Origin: Hydrogenophilales bacterium
Lineage (GTDB): Bacteria > Pseudomonadota > Gammaproteobacteria > Burkholderiales > Thiobacillaceae
Reading direction: 5' to 3'
NCBI GenBank assembly: GCA_016195805.1
Contig: JACPYT010000011.1
Coordinates: forward strand, 124,001-188,000
DNA length: 64,000 bases
Part shown: positions 1-10,160 of the stretch, piece after piece
How the letters are laid out: every line of letters starts with the position of its first letter
Numbering within the stretch: position 1 is the stretch's first letter
Position numbers and translations under genes: made by a program
Notes under the pieces: model-generated
Seen by the model: only the letters and a program-made list of their open reading frames with translations
Told to the model about the DNA's origin: nothing
Databases searched by the model: none

Positions 1-598
1 ACTCGCCGTTTTCCTTCTTGAGATTGCGTTCGACCGAGTCGATGGAGCCATTCAACCGGTCCTGCATGTCTTCCAGGAAAACCCGGGTATCGCGCGCGGT
101 CAGGTAGCCATAGTAGGCACGTTTTGTGTCGTACACCGTATCGGTGCGCGTCTTCTTGAGTTCGCCCTGCTTGAGGTCGACGTTGCCCTGAGCGGCCTCA
201 CCGTAATGTTCGATCTTGCCAAACGTGAAGAGCGGTTTGATCAGCGCGAAATCGAGATGCGTCCAGTCGGAAATGCCGTTTATCCTGGTGCCGTCGGAGC
301 GCGGCGTACACGGGAACGCGGTGCATGATTGGGCGCCGTTCTGGTAAAACCCGCCCTCGACTTTCGGGGCCAGTCCGACGAAGGCATTGGCACTGAGCCG
401 CCAGCCGTCGTTCCCTTGCACTTCCTCCACCATGCTGCGCGCGGCTTCGACCACCTGTTCGCGCTCCTTGATGCGGGGATCGGCCGCCAGGCTCATTTCC
501 ACAGCCTGCTGCAGGTTGATGGTCTCCGCCTCGCCGGGCAGAGCGGTCAGCAGCATGCCGGCTGCCAGGAGTATGCGGGTCAGTACGTTGCGTGTCAT
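1..598 (-). CDS. TolC-family outer membrane protein (partial, C-terminus beyond window edge)
   Basis: The visible 199 residues begin with a signal peptide (MTRNVLTRILLAAGMLLTALPGEAE) and continue with INLQQAVEMSLAADPRIKE, the typical start of an outer membrane efflux (TolC/OEP) repeat, followed by amphipathic helical and beta-strand stretches. TolC-family proteins form trimeric tunnels across the outer membrane and periplasm. The ATG overlaps the mlaD stop codon (ATGA), so the gene is translationally coupled to the mla operon. MlaC would be expected here, so this may be the outer-membrane partner of MlaFED. The C-terminal half is not visible. Confidence 0.8.
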   Translation of the reverse strand, partial: MTRNVLTRILLAAGMLLTALPGEAETINLQQAVEMSLAADPRIKEREQVVEAARSMVEEVQGNDGWRLSANAFVGLAPKVEGGFYQNGAQSCTAFPCTPRSDGTRINGISDWTHLDFALIKPLFTFGKIEHYGEAAQGNVDLKQGELKKTRTDTVYDTKRAYYGYLTARDTRVFLEDMQDRLNGSIDSVERNLKKENGE

Positions 599-1077
599 TT
601 TGGCACTCCTTCTTGAGCTTTTCCTTCTTGAGCCTTGCCATATAAAAACTGGCCGATCAGATTTTCCAGTACGACCGCGTCCTGCGTGATCAGGATCCGA
701 TCCTTGTTTTTCAGCATCACACTGTCGCCGCCCGGCTCCAGGCCGACGTATTGCTCGCCCAGCAGGCCCGAGGTCATGATGGATGCCGAGGTGTCCTTAG
801 GAAAAGCATAGCGCTTGTCCAGACGCAGCGTGACGACAGCTTCGTATTTTCCATTGTCAAAACGGATATCCGCCACCCTGCCCACGACCACCCCCGCGCT
901 TTTGACCGGTGCACGGGGTTTGAGGCCGCCAATGTTCTGGAAATCGGCAACGACTTCGTAGCTGTCAGTCGAGTTTACGGTGCTCATGCTGCCGACCTTG
1001 AGTGCCAGGAACAGCAGCGCGCCTACGCCCGCGATGACGAATAATCCCACCCAGAGATCGAGTACGGTCCTGTTCAT
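595..1077 (-). CDS. mlaD: MlaD, MCE-domain phospholipid transport protein
   Basis: 160 residues with one N-terminal membrane anchor (about residues 8-27) followed by a single MCE domain (YEVVADFQNIGGLKPRAPVK, then GVVVGRV and GLLGEQYVGLEPG). MlaD forms a hexameric ring on the inner-membrane MlaFE transporter and carries phospholipids between the inner and outer membranes. The length is close to the E. coli protein. It lies immediately downstream of mlaE, and its stop overlaps the start of the TolC-like gene. The identification is secure. Whether transport runs inward or outward cannot be read from sequence. Confidence 0.95.
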   Translation of the reverse strand: MNRTVLDLWVGLFVIAGVGALLFLALKVGSMSTVNSTDSYEVVADFQNIGGLKPRAPVKSAGVVVGRVADIRFDNGKYEAVVTLRLDKRYAFPKDTSASIMTSGLLGEQYVGLEPGGDSVMLKNKDRILITQDAVVLENLIGQFLYGKAQEGKAQEGVPK

Positions 1078-1866
1078 TTAATTGAGTCCCCGGAACATGA
1101 ATGCAGTCAAAACAAAATCCAGTGCCAGCACGACCAGGCTGGAGGTCACCACGGTCCGCGTGGTGGCGCCCGACACGCCTTCGGCGGTCGGCGGCGCGTC
1201 GTATCCCTCGAACAGCGCGATGGTGGTGACGGCCACGCCGAACACCACGCTCTTGATGACGCCGTTGAGGATGTCCTGCTCGAAATCGACGGCACCCTGC
1301 ATCTGCGACCAGAACGTGCCCTCGTCCACCCCGATCAGCCGCACGCCGACCAGGTAACCACCGAAGACGCCCAATGCGGAGAACAGGGCGGCCAGCAAGG
1401 GCATGGAAATCACGCCCGCCCAGAAGCGCGGCGCGACCACCCGCGCAATCGGGTCGATTGCCATCATTTCCATCGCCGACAGCTGCTCGGTCGCCTTCAT
1501 CAGGCCGATTTCCGCGGTGATGGCCGATCCGGCCCGGCTGGCGAACAGAAGCCCGGCCAGAACCGGCCCCAGTTCGCGCACCAGGGATAGCGCCACCAGC
1601 GTACCCAGCGCCGATTCGGAGCCATAGCGCTGCAGGGTTTCATAACCCTGCAGACCGAGCACCATGCCGACAAACAGCCCGGATACCAGAATGATGATGA
1701 GCGAGAGCACACCGGTGAAGTACATCTCGCGGATGGTCAACCCGAAGCGGCGGAATGCAGTAGCCGAGTGCAGCAGTATCGCCACGAAGAAGCGCGCTGC
1801 GAAGCCGATGCGCCAGACACCCTGGATCGTGCGGTTTCCCAGATTTTCGATCGCCTGCTTAAGCAC
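1078..1866 (-). CDS. mlaE: MlaE, ABC transporter permease for phospholipids
   Basis: 262-residue integral membrane protein of the MlaE/YrbE permease family. Several hydrophobic helices and the family signature around VRELGPVLAGLLFASRAGSA followed by AEIGLMKATEQL are clear. Two copies should form the membrane core of the MlaFEDB complex with MlaF as ATPase and MlaD as periplasmic ring. Its start overlaps the mlaF end by 8 nt and it abuts mlaD without a gap, a tight operon. Length is normal for the family. Confidence 0.95.
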   Translation of the reverse strand: MLKQAIENLGNRTIQGVWRIGFAARFFVAILLHSATAFRRFGLTIREMYFTGVLSLIIILVSGLFVGMVLGLQGYETLQRYGSESALGTLVALSLVRELGPVLAGLLFASRAGSAITAEIGLMKATEQLSAMEMMAIDPIARVVAPRFWAGVISMPLLAALFSALGVFGGYLVGVRLIGVDEGTFWSQMQGAVDFEQDILNGVIKSVVFGVAVTTIALFEGYDAPPTAEGVSGATTRTVVTSSLVVLALDFVLTAFMFRGLN

Positions 1867-2671
1867 GCTGCGCTCCCAACTGAAGGTCGTCGACGAAGGG
1901 CGGCGCTGGATAATGGAACGGCACCGGCCCGTCGGATTCTCCGTGCACGAACTGGTGCACGTAAGGCAGTCCGGAAGCGCGAATTTCGTCCGCCGTGCCC
2001 TCTGCCACGATCACGCCCTCCGAGACAAAATACACATAATCGACGATCTTCAATGATTCCTGCACGTCGTGGGTGACCACCAGCGAGGTCAGCCCCAGGG
2101 TGTCGGTCAGACGACGGATCAGGTTGCCGGTCACCCCGAGTGAAATGGGATCGAGCCCGGCGAACGGCTCGTCGTACATCACCAGCGCAGGATCCAGAGC
2201 GATCGCACGGGCCAGCGCCACCCGCCGCGCCATCCCGCCGGAGAGTTCGGCCGGCATCAGGCGGGCGGCCCCGCGCAGGCCGACGGCATGCAGCTTCATC
2301 AGCACCAGGTCGCGGATGGCATCCTCGGGCAGGTCGGTGTGCTCGCGCAGCTGGAAGGCCACATTGTCGAACACCGACATGTCGGTGAACAACGCGCCGA
2401 ACTGGAACAGCATGCCCATCTTGCGGCGCAGCCGATACAGGCCGGCCCGGTCGAGTTCGCCCAGCGACTCGCCCGCCACGCGCACCGTGCCCTGGCCGGG
2501 CTTGACCTGCCCGCCGATCAGACGCAGGAGCGTGGTTTTGCCACACCCGCTGCTGCCCATGATGGCCACGACCTGCCCCCGTTTGGCGGTCAGGTTGATG
2601 CCCTTCAAAACCGGCCGGGCGCCATAGCCAAACACCGCATCTTTGATCTCGACCAGATTGTCGTTTTGCAA
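1859..2671 (-). CDS. mlaF: MlaF, ABC transporter ATP-binding protein
   Basis: 270 residues with a complete ABC ATPase: Walker A GSSGCGKTTLLRLIGG near residue 38, signature ELSGGMARRVALARA, Walker B ALVMYDEPFAGLDP, and the switch histidine in VVTHD. It energises the MlaE permease for phospholipid trafficking at the inner membrane. It is the first gene of the minus-strand mla operon; about 130 nt separate it from the next upstream gene. No mlaB (STAS) gene is visible in this window. Confidence 0.95.
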   Translation of the reverse strand: MQNDNLVEIKDAVFGYGARPVLKGINLTAKRGQVVAIMGSSGCGKTTLLRLIGGQVKPGQGTVRVAGESLGELDRAGLYRLRRKMGMLFQFGALFTDMSVFDNVAFQLREHTDLPEDAIRDLVLMKLHAVGLRGAARLMPAELSGGMARRVALARAIALDPALVMYDEPFAGLDPISLGVTGNLIRRLTDTLGLTSLVVTHDVQESLKIVDYVYFVSEGVIVAEGTADEIRASGLPYVHQFVHGESDGPVPFHYPAPPFVDDLQLGAQRA

Positions 2672-2804
2672 GAAATCGAGCCTTTTTTTGTTGAGGGCAG
2701 CATTCTACCGAAGCACACCTGCCTGCGGCCTTGCCGAGTAGACCGGGTAGTCTATTCGTCCGGTGTGGTGCGCGCAAGATTAAAGGGGGCGACTTTGCTG
2801 AAAT

Positions 2805-3260
2805 TCAGTAGCCCATCACCTGCCTCAAAGTATTCACCCGTTCCAGCAAGCCGAGATTGGCACTGCGGCTGATCACAAACAGGGGGCCACCGGTTCCTGC
2901 CTGTTGCGTGATGCGCTGCGCCAGAATCCGCAGATCGGGCGCCTCGTCCAGCCACCAGACATGTTCTGCCGACCACGCCGGCATCGCGAGCAGGATGCGG
3001 GGGGAAGCCGGCGGGACGGCCGCAGCGCCGCCCGGCTCCAGCACGAAACAAAATCCGTCCTGCGTGTCCTGCAGCCATTGCGCCCAGTCCGCATCGGAGG
3101 CCACCTGCCAGACGGCTGCCGGCAGATAGACTGCCTGGAATTGCGTGTTGTAATAAGACAACAACCAGTCATCCGGCAGGTCTTCGGGATACAAGCTGCC
3201 GCGCCATTCGGGATGGTCCCAGTTCACGGCGCCGGTCAGAACGAGCGGGAGGGAGGTCAT
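2805..3260 (-). CDS. short DUF72-like hypothetical protein
   Basis: 151 residues. The N-terminal stretch (GAVNWDHPEWRGSLYPEDLP then LLSYYNTQFQAVYLP) matches the typical opening of DUF72/YecE proteins, a TIM-barrel-like family of unknown function (glycine-tryptophan start, W-RG-FYP, L-YY--F-V). DUF72 proteins are usually about 240 residues, so this one is clearly shorter, and the second half is not recognisably DUF72. It sits 28 nt downstream of cysS on the same strand and is probably cotranscribed. It may be a divergent or reduced member. The function is unknown. Confidence 0.6.
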   Translation of the reverse strand: MTSLPLVLTGAVNWDHPEWRGSLYPEDLPDDWLLSYYNTQFQAVYLPAAVWQVASDADWAQWLQDTQDGFCFVLEPGGAAAVPPASPRILLAMPAWSAEHVWWLDEAPDLRILAQRITQQAGTGGPLFVISRSANLGLLERVNTLRQVMGY

Positions 3261-3288
3261 GTCGCTATTTCCGCGTCGGGACGGAGAC

Positions 3289-4656
3289 TCAGGCCCGCCG
3301 CCAGGTAGTCCCGCCCGTCCCGTCTTCCAGCACGACGCCTGCAGCCGTCAGCGCATCGCGGATACGGTCGGATTCGGCGAAATCCTTCGCCTTGCGCGCC
3401 GCCTGGCGCGCGGCGATCAAGCTTTCGATCTCGGCCTCGGGCAAGCCGCCGTCCGCGGTTCCCGCCTGCAGGAATTCCGCTGCGTCGCGCTGCAGCAGAC
3501 CCAGCACTCTGCCCAGGCTGCGCAGGGTCTGGGCGGCGGCGGCGTCTCCCCGGTTTGCTTCGCCCGCGAGCTCGAACAGCACTGCCAACGCCTCGGGGGT
3601 ATTGAAGTCGTCGTCCATCGCTGCCTGGAAGCGCTGTGCCGCAGGCTGGCTCCAGTCCGGCGCGGACGCCGTGGCGGGCGCGTTTTTCAGGGCCGTATAC
3701 AAGCGCGTCAGCGCGCCTTTTGCGTCGTCGAGATGCGCATCCGAATAATTCAACGGGCTGCGGTAATGGGCGCGCAGGATGAAGAAGCGCACCACTTCGG
3801 CATCGTATTTCGCCAGCACTTCGCGGATGGTGAAGAAATTACCGAGCGATTTCGACATCTTCTCGTTGTCCACCCGTACGAAGCCGTTGTGCAGCCAGTA
3901 GTTGACGAAAGTGCAGCCGTGCGCGCCCTCGGACTGGGCGATCTCGTTTTCGTGATGCGGGAACTGCAGGTCTTGGCCGCCGCCATGGATGTCGAAATGC
4001 TGGCCGAGCAGCTCGGCGCTCATCGCCGAGCATTCGATGTGCCAGCCGGGGCGGCCCGGCCCCCACGGCGATTCCCACGCCGGCTCGCCTGGCTTGGCGG
4101 CCTTCCACAGCACGAAGTCCATCGGGTCGCGCTTGTAGGGGTCGATGTCCACGCGTTCGCCGGCCCGCAGTTCGTCCAGGCTTTTTCCGGACAGGCGACC
4201 GTATTCGGGAAAGGCACGCACGCTGTAATACACGTCGCCATTGGGCGCCGGGTAGGCCAGATCATTGCGGATCAGTTGCCCAATCAGCGCCAGCATCTGC
4301 GCCACGTATTCGGTGGCACGCGGCTCGTGGTCGGGCGGCAGCACGCCGAGCGCCCGCTCGTCCTCGTGCATCGCGGCGATGAAGCGGCCGGTCAGCGCGG
4401 CCGGCGTTTCGCCATTTTCCTGCGCACGCTTGATGATCTTGTCGTCGATGTCGGTGATGTTGCGGACGTATTCGACGCGATAGCCGCTGGCACGCAGCCA
4501 GCGCGTCACCATGTCGAACACCACGAACACCCGCGCATGACCCAGGTGGCACAGGTCGTACACCGTCATGCCGCACACGTACATGCGGACGACACCGGGG
4601 GTGAGCGGGACGAATTCTTCCTTGGTGCGCGTGAGGGAATTGGTGATGTGCAGCAT
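3289..4656 (-). CDS. cysS: cysteinyl-tRNA synthetase
   Basis: 455 residues, normal for CysRS. The class I signatures are present: HLGH in [15 protein letters not shown] and KMSKS in [11 protein letters not shown]. The zinc-ligand Cys near residue 28 (VCGMTVYD) and the HIECS and HHENEI segments are also present. It charges tRNA-Cys in the cytoplasm. The start is the ATG preceding [14 protein letters not shown]. It is divergent from the TPR gene that begins about 120 nt away. Confidence 0.97.
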   Translation of the reverse strand: MLHITNSLTRTKEEFVPLTPGVVRMYVCGMTVYDLCHLGHARVFVVFDMVTRWLRASGYRVEYVRNITDIDDKIIKRAQENGETPAALTGRFIAAMHEDERALGVLPPDHEPRATEYVAQMLALIGQLIRNDLAYPAPNGDVYYSVRAFPEYGRLSGKSLDELRAGERVDIDPYKRDPMDFVLWKAAKPGEPAWESPWGPGRPGWHIECSAMSAELLGQHFDIHGGGQDLQFPHHENEIAQSEGAHGCTFVNYWLHNGFVRVDNEKMSKSLGNFFTIREVLAKYDAEVVRFFILRAHYRSPLNYSDAHLDDAKGALTRLYTALKNAPATASAPDWSQPAAQRFQAAMDDDFNTPEALAVLFELAGEANRGDAAAAQTLRSLGRVLGLLQRDAAEFLQAGTADGGLPEAEIESLIAARQAARKAKDFAESDRIRDALTAAGVVLEDGTGGTTWRRA

Positions 4657-4773
4657 GGTACGGGCGGGCCTGGGGCGAAATGTCAGGGGGCGGACTGAAG
4701 CGGCGCACCGACTGTCTTAGCGGGGTCGATGTTGTTAGAATGCCGGCTTCCCAAGATGATCCGAGCATATCAC

Positions 4774-5307
4774 ATGGCTTTGTCACGTTTCCTTGCCGCG
4801 GTTATTGCCAGCGTCATGCTCGCCAGCCTCCCTGTGCGGGCCGACGAAATACAGGACATCAACCTGCAGTTCCGCAAGGGCGAGTTGCCCGCCGCGCTCG
4901 AGCACGCCAACCGGTATCTGGCCAAGAACCCGAAGGATGCCCAGGCCCGCTTCCTGAAGGGCCTGATCCTCGGCGACCTGGGCAAGACCAACGACGCCAT
5001 CGACGTGCTCAAAGGCCTGACGGAGGATTACCCGGAACTGCGCGAACCCTACAACAACCTGGCCGTGCTGTATGCCTCGCAGGGCCGCTACGAAGCCGCC
5101 CGGAACGCCCTGGAAATGGCGATCCGCTCACACCCCGACTACGTCACCGCCCACGAAAACCTTGGCGACATCTATGCCAAAATGGCAGCGATCGAGTATG
5201 ACAAGGCCTTGGCGCTGGACAGCAAGAACACGACGGTACAAACCCGGCTCAAGCTGATCCAGACCATGCTCGGGGGGCAGGCGACCAAGCCCGCTCAGCC
5301 CAGATAA
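4774..5307 (+). CDS. exported TPR-repeat protein
   Basis: 177 residues from the chosen ATG, which places a clean signal peptide (MALSRFLAAVIASVMLASLP, VRADE) at the N-terminus; two in-frame upstream ATGs would bury it. The mature part is built of tetratricopeptide repeats (KNPKDAQARFLKGLILGDLG, PELREPYNNLAVLYASQG, HPDYVTAHENLGDIYAKMA). TPRs mediate protein-protein contacts, here presumably in the periplasm. It precedes ppiB, giving a plausible envelope or folding context, but the partner is not evident. The gene lies opposite cysS across a short divergent spacer. Confidence 0.8.
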   Translation: MALSRFLAAVIASVMLASLPVRADEIQDINLQFRKGELPAALEHANRYLAKNPKDAQARFLKGLILGDLGKTNDAIDVLKGLTEDYPELREPYNNLAVLYASQGRYEAARNALEMAIRSHPDYVTAHENLGDIYAKMAAIEYDKALALDSKNTTVQTRLKLIQTMLGGQATKPAQPR

Positions 5308-5378
5308 CCCATACGTCCGGCGCGGTGTGCGGAAACGGAACCGGACACTTATTCACGTAAACTTTTTTAGGATTTCAC

Positions 5379-5870
5379 ATGGTCAAGCTGCACACGAATC
5401 ACGGCATCATCGTCCTCGAACTCGACGCCGAGAAGGCTCCCAAGACGGTCGAAAACTTCCTGCAATACGTGCGCGACGGCTTCTTCGACGGCACCGTCTT
5501 CCACCGTGTGATCGACGGCTTCATGATTCAGGGCGGCGGCTTCGAACCCGGCATGACGCAGAAACCCACCCGTGCCACGATCGAGAACGAAGCGTCCAAC
5601 GGCCTCAAGAACGAGGCCTACACCATCGCCATGGCGCGCACCCCCAATCCCAATTCGGCCACCGCGCAGTTCTTCATCAACGTCGCCAACAACAGCTTCC
5701 TCAACTTCACCGCGCCGACCCCGCAGGGCTACGGCTATGCCGTGTTCGGCAAAGTGGTCGAAGGCATGGACGTGGTCGACGCGATCAAGAAGGTCAAGAC
5801 CGGCAACCGCGCCGGGCACCAGGACGTGCCGCTGGAAGACGTGGTGATCACCAAGGCGGAAATCGTCTGA
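5379..5870 (+). CDS. ppiB: peptidyl-prolyl cis-trans isomerase B (cyclophilin)
   Basis: 163 residues, full-length cytoplasmic cyclophilin with no signal peptide. Catalytic and binding motifs are visible: [15 protein letters not shown] (active-site Arg and Phe), [17 protein letters not shown] and the [12 protein letters not shown] strand. It accelerates proline isomerisation during folding. The TPR gene lies 71 nt upstream and lpxH follows after 7 nt, the same ppiB-lpxH pairing as in many Proteobacteria. Confidence 0.95.
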   Translation: MVKLHTNHGIIVLELDAEKAPKTVENFLQYVRDGFFDGTVFHRVIDGFMIQGGGFEPGMTQKPTRATIENEASNGLKNEAYTIAMARTPNPNSATAQFFINVANNSFLNFTAPTPQGYGYAVFGKVVEGMDVVDAIKKVKTGNRAGHQDVPLEDVVITKAEIV

Positions 5871-5877
5871 CCGGCCG

Positions 5878-6627
5878 GTGAGCCTGACGGAAAAACCAGG
5901 CGCGGGCCGCACCTACTTCGTTGCCGACCTGCACCTGACCGACGAACGCCCGGCTGCCACCGGGCGTTTTTTTCGCTTCCTGCAGGACGAGGCGGCAGGT
6001 GCAGATGCGCTCTACATCCTCGGCGACCTGTTCGAGGCCTGGATCGGCGACGACCACGACGAACAGGTCGCCGGCGACACGGCGCAACGGCTCGCGACGC
6101 TGGTCGCCGCCGGCACGCGGGTGTACTTCATGCACGGCAACCGCGACTTCATGCTGGCCGAGCGCTACGCCGCGCGTTCCGGCATGAAGCTGCTGGCGGA
6201 TCCGGCCCGCATCGACCTGTACGGCGTGCCGACGCTGTTGATGCACGGCGACACCCTGTGTACCGACGATACCGCCTACCAGGATTTCCGCCGCCGCGTC
6301 CGCCATCCGCTGACGCGCGCGCTGCTGCGCCGCCTGCCACGGGCGTTGCGTAGCCGCATGGCGCGCCAGGCACGGGCCGGCAGCGAAGCGGCCAAGACGC
6401 ACAAGGCCGCCGCGATCATGGATGCGAATGCCGACGAAGTCGTGCGCGTACTGCGCGAACACCAGGCCGGCCGCCTGATCCACGGCCACACCCATCGTCC
6501 CGCGCAGCATGTCCATGAGGTCGACGGCCGCGAATGCGAACGCTGGGTGGTACCCGACTGGTATGCCCGCTGGGGCTATGTGGTGTGCGACGCCAGGGGC
6601 TGCACGCTCAGGGTCGAGGATCTATGA
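5878..6627 (+). CDS. lpxH: UDP-2,3-diacylglucosamine diphosphatase
   Basis: 249 residues with the calcineurin-like metallophosphatase motifs in order: ADLHL, ILGDLFEAWIGDD, HGNRDFML, LMHGDTLCTDD and IHGHTHRP. LpxH hydrolyses UDP-2,3-diacylglucosamine to lipid X in lipid A synthesis at the inner membrane face. The start is a GTG 7 nt after the ppiB stop, leaving only the GGCCG-rich end of ppiB as a poor ribosome site, so coupling to ppiB is likely. Length is normal. Confidence 0.95.
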   Translation: MSLTEKPGAGRTYFVADLHLTDERPAATGRFFRFLQDEAAGADALYILGDLFEAWIGDDHDEQVAGDTAQRLATLVAAGTRVYFMHGNRDFMLAERYAARSGMKLLADPARIDLYGVPTLLMHGDTLCTDDTAYQDFRRRVRHPLTRALLRRLPRALRSRMARQARAGSEAAKTHKAAAIMDANADEVVRVLREHQAGRLIHGHTHRPAQHVHEVDGRECERWVVPDWYARWGYVVCDARGCTLRVEDL

Positions 6628-6648
6628 CGACGCGTTGACCTCGCCTGC

Positions 6649-7302
6649 CTATGACGGCGCATTGACCTGCGCCATGCCCTCCGGCACACGGAACAGTTCG
6701 GGGTTCACCGGCTGCCGGGTTTCGCTTTCGAATGTCCGCGTCCGCCCGGTGAACTCACGTTCCTCCAGGGGCAGGCCGAGCTTGAGCGTGTCGCCCGAGT
6801 TCCACACCTGATTCGCCAGGTCACAGTCATACTGCAAATCGGGAGGCGATGCCTTCCACACCCGGTATTGGGTCGCGGCCAGAATGGACTTCTGCTCGGC
6901 CATCGCACGCGCCACATCCAAGGCGTGCCGGGCGGCAATGCCGGCACTGCATGTCACGCCCTTGACCGTCAGGGTGAAACGCTTGCCGCCGCGCTCGGCC
7001 TTGTCCGCGACCAGCCGGGGCTTCCAGCCGGCGGGTTGCGGCGGCAGCGTGCCGGGCGCGAACACCATCGCCAGCCTGCTGTCGTGCATGACGTTGATGA
7101 CCACGCGCCGCTTGCGGTCCAGCAGGCTGAAATCGCCCGCGTCCTCGCCGCTGTCCATGCGCATGAAATCGGGGGTCACCAGGATGCGCGTCGTGTAAGG
7201 CGGGCCGCCGGGGTCCTGGTCGACATAACGCAGCACCGTCATGTCGTCCGCATGCGCGATACCGACGCACAGCGCGAGCAGAAGACCGAACAGCGCATTC
7301 AT
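6649..7302 (-). CDS. exported hypothetical protein, downstream of metZ
   Basis: 217 residues starting at an ATG that overlaps the metZ stop (ATGA). There is a signal peptide (MNALFGLLLALCVGIAHA), then a mostly beta-strand body that begins TVLRYVDQDPGGPPYTTRI and contains MRMDSG and a pair of cysteines (Cys near VTCSAG and QYDCDL). The pattern resembles periplasmic beta-barrel-like DUF4412/LolA-type folds, but I do not recognise a named family. Tight coupling to metZ suggests cotranscription. The function is unknown. Confidence 0.75.
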   Translation of the reverse strand: MNALFGLLLALCVGIAHADDMTVLRYVDQDPGGPPYTTRILVTPDFMRMDSGEDAGDFSLLDRKRRVVINVMHDSRLAMVFAPGTLPPQPAGWKPRLVADKAERGGKRFTLTVKGVTCSAGIAARHALDVARAMAEQKSILAATQYRVWKASPPDLQYDCDLANQVWNSGDTLKLGLPLEEREFTGRTRTFESETRQPVNPELFRVPEGMAQVNAPS

Positions 7303-8474
7303 CACCCCAGCCCGCGCGCCAGGTCTGCCTGGATGTCGGCCACCGATTCCAGCCCAGCAGCGATGCGTACCAGCCCGTCGCCGATGCCGGCTGCCGCGCG
7401 CTGCTCCGCCGTCATGCGGCTGTGCGTGGTCGACGCGGGGTGGGTGATCGTGGATTTGGTATCGCCGAGGTTGGCGGTGATCGAGAGCAGCTTCGTCGCG
7501 TCGATCAGCTTCCAGGCGGCATCCTTGCCCCCCTTGAGCTCGAACGAGACGATGCCGCCGCCGGTTTTCTGCTGGCGCATCGCGAGCTCGTGCTGCGGGT
7601 GCGACGGCAGGCCGGGATACCACACGCGCGCCACCTGTGGCTGGGCTTCCAGCCATTGCGCCAGCGCCAGCGCGTTTCTCGAATGCGCTTCCATGCGCAG
7701 CGAGAGCGTCTCCATGCCTTTGAGGATCACCCAGGCGTTGAACGCCGACAGGGTCGGACCGGCGGTACGCAGGAAGGTATAGACGCCCTCCATCAGCTCC
7801 TTGCCGCCCAGCACGGCACCCCCGAGCACCCTGCCCTGCCCGTCGAGATACTTGGTGGCGGAGTGGATCACGATGTCGGCGCCGAATTCGAGCGGCTTCT
7901 GCAGCGCAGGCGAGCAGAAGCAGTTGTCGACCGCAAGCCAGGCGCCGGCCTCGTGCGCGATATCGGCGAGCGCGCGGATGTCGCTGACTTCGGTGAGCGG
8001 GTTGGACGGCGATTCGACGAAAAAGAGCTTCGTGTTCGGCTTCACCGCCGCACGCCATTCCGCCGGATCGGTCGGCGACACATAGGTCGTCTCAACGCCG
8101 AAGCGGCCGAGGATGTTGGAGAACAGCTGCACCGTCGAGCCGAAGATCGAACGCGACGCAACGACATGCTCGCCCGCTTTCATCAGCCCCATCACCGTCG
8201 CCAGGATCGACGCCATGCCGGAAGAAAATGCCACGCAGCGCTCGGCGCCTTCCAGCGCGGCGAGCCGCGCCTCCATCATGCTGACGGTAGGATTGGCGAA
8301 GCGCGCATAGATGGGCCCGGGCTGTTCGCCCTTGAAACGTGCCGCCGCCTCCGCAGCGCTGCCGAACATGAAGCTCGAAGTGAGGAATATCGCCTCCGAG
8401 TGTTCGTTGAACTGGCTGCGCACCGTACCAGCACGCACGGCCAGCGTCTCAATGTCGAATTCGTCGTTGTTCAT
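7302..8474 (-). CDS. metZ: O-succinylhomoserine sulfhydrylase
   Basis: 390 residues of the Cys/Met-metabolism PLP family. It has the PLP-lysine motif HSATKYLDGQG, the substrate-carboxylate loop VESPSNPLTEV, and an N-terminus (LAVRAGTVRSQFNEHSEAIF) typical of MetZ. It makes homocysteine from O-succinylhomoserine and sulfide. The gene is preceded by its own promoter, a SAM-II-like aptamer and an intrinsic terminator within the purF-metZ gap, so expression should fall when S-adenosylmethionine is high. Cystathionine gamma-synthase is a less likely alternative. Confidence 0.92.
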   Translation of the reverse strand: MNNDEFDIETLAVRAGTVRSQFNEHSEAIFLTSSFMFGSAAEAAARFKGEQPGPIYARFANPTVSMMEARLAALEGAERCVAFSSGMASILATVMGLMKAGEHVVASRSIFGSTVQLFSNILGRFGVETTYVSPTDPAEWRAAVKPNTKLFFVESPSNPLTEVSDIRALADIAHEAGAWLAVDNCFCSPALQKPLEFGADIVIHSATKYLDGQGRVLGGAVLGGKELMEGVYTFLRTAGPTLSAFNAWVILKGMETLSLRMEAHSRNALALAQWLEAQPQVARVWYPGLPSHPQHELAMRQQKTGGGIVSFELKGGKDAAWKLIDATKLLSITANLGDTKSTITHPASTTHSRMTAEQRAAAGIGDGLVRIAAGLESVADIQADLARGLG

Positions 8475-8483
8475 GTTTGATCC

Positions 8484-8524
8484 AAAAATAAAAAACCCCG
8501 AACGGCAAGCGCGGTTCGGGGTTT
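8484..8524 (-). terminator. intrinsic terminator in the metZ leader
   Basis: Read on the minus strand, an 11-bp stem (AAACCCCGAAC paired with GTTCGGGGTTT, loop of 10 nt at 8504-8513) is followed by TTTATTTTT. It ends about 10 nt before the metZ start codon. The position, after the SAM-II-like aptamer and before metZ, makes it the likely expression platform rather than a simple purF terminator. Confidence 0.85.
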
Positions 8525-8532
8525 CCCTGGCG

Positions 8533-8586
8533 ACGCTTTAGCCGAATTTATCAAGCGCCCGCAAGCTGAAGTTCAAATCGGCGCAG
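8533..8586 (-). ncRNA. SAM-II-type riboswitch upstream of metZ
   Basis: Read on the minus strand, the segment holds the conserved blocks of the SAM-II (metA motif) aptamer in order: stem strand GCGCC, GATTTGA, GCTTGC, returning stem strand GGCGC, TGATAAAT, and GCTAAAG. The P1 strands GCGCC (8580-8584) and GGCGC (8555-8559) are exactly complementary. SAM-II aptamers bind S-adenosylmethionine and are known mainly upstream of methionine genes in Alphaproteobacteria and Bacteroidetes. The next gene is metZ. The identification is by remembered consensus, not by a covariance model. Confidence 0.85.
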
Positions 8587-8590
8587 GGAC

Positions 8591-8615
8591 AATGTACGCC
8601 CGGCACCGGACAGGG

Positions 8616-8619
<4 letters not shown>
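8591..8619 (-). promoter_or_regulatory. metZ: sigma70-type promoter of the metZ riboswitch transcript
   Basis: On the minus strand, TTGACC (8614-8619) and TACATT (8591-8596) are separated by 17 nt, and transcription should start about 7 nt downstream, right at the first stem strand of the aptamer. The -35 box overlaps the purF stop codon. The geometry fits a dedicated riboswitch-controlled transcript. Confidence 0.75.
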
Positions 8620-10139
<1,520 letters not shown>

Positions 10140-10160
10140 ACCGTGCACCCATCCATAAAG

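Noticed and set aside
3259-4698. A 479-codon plus-strand frame opposite cysS
   Set aside because: No family pattern; cysS on the minus strand has all its motifs.
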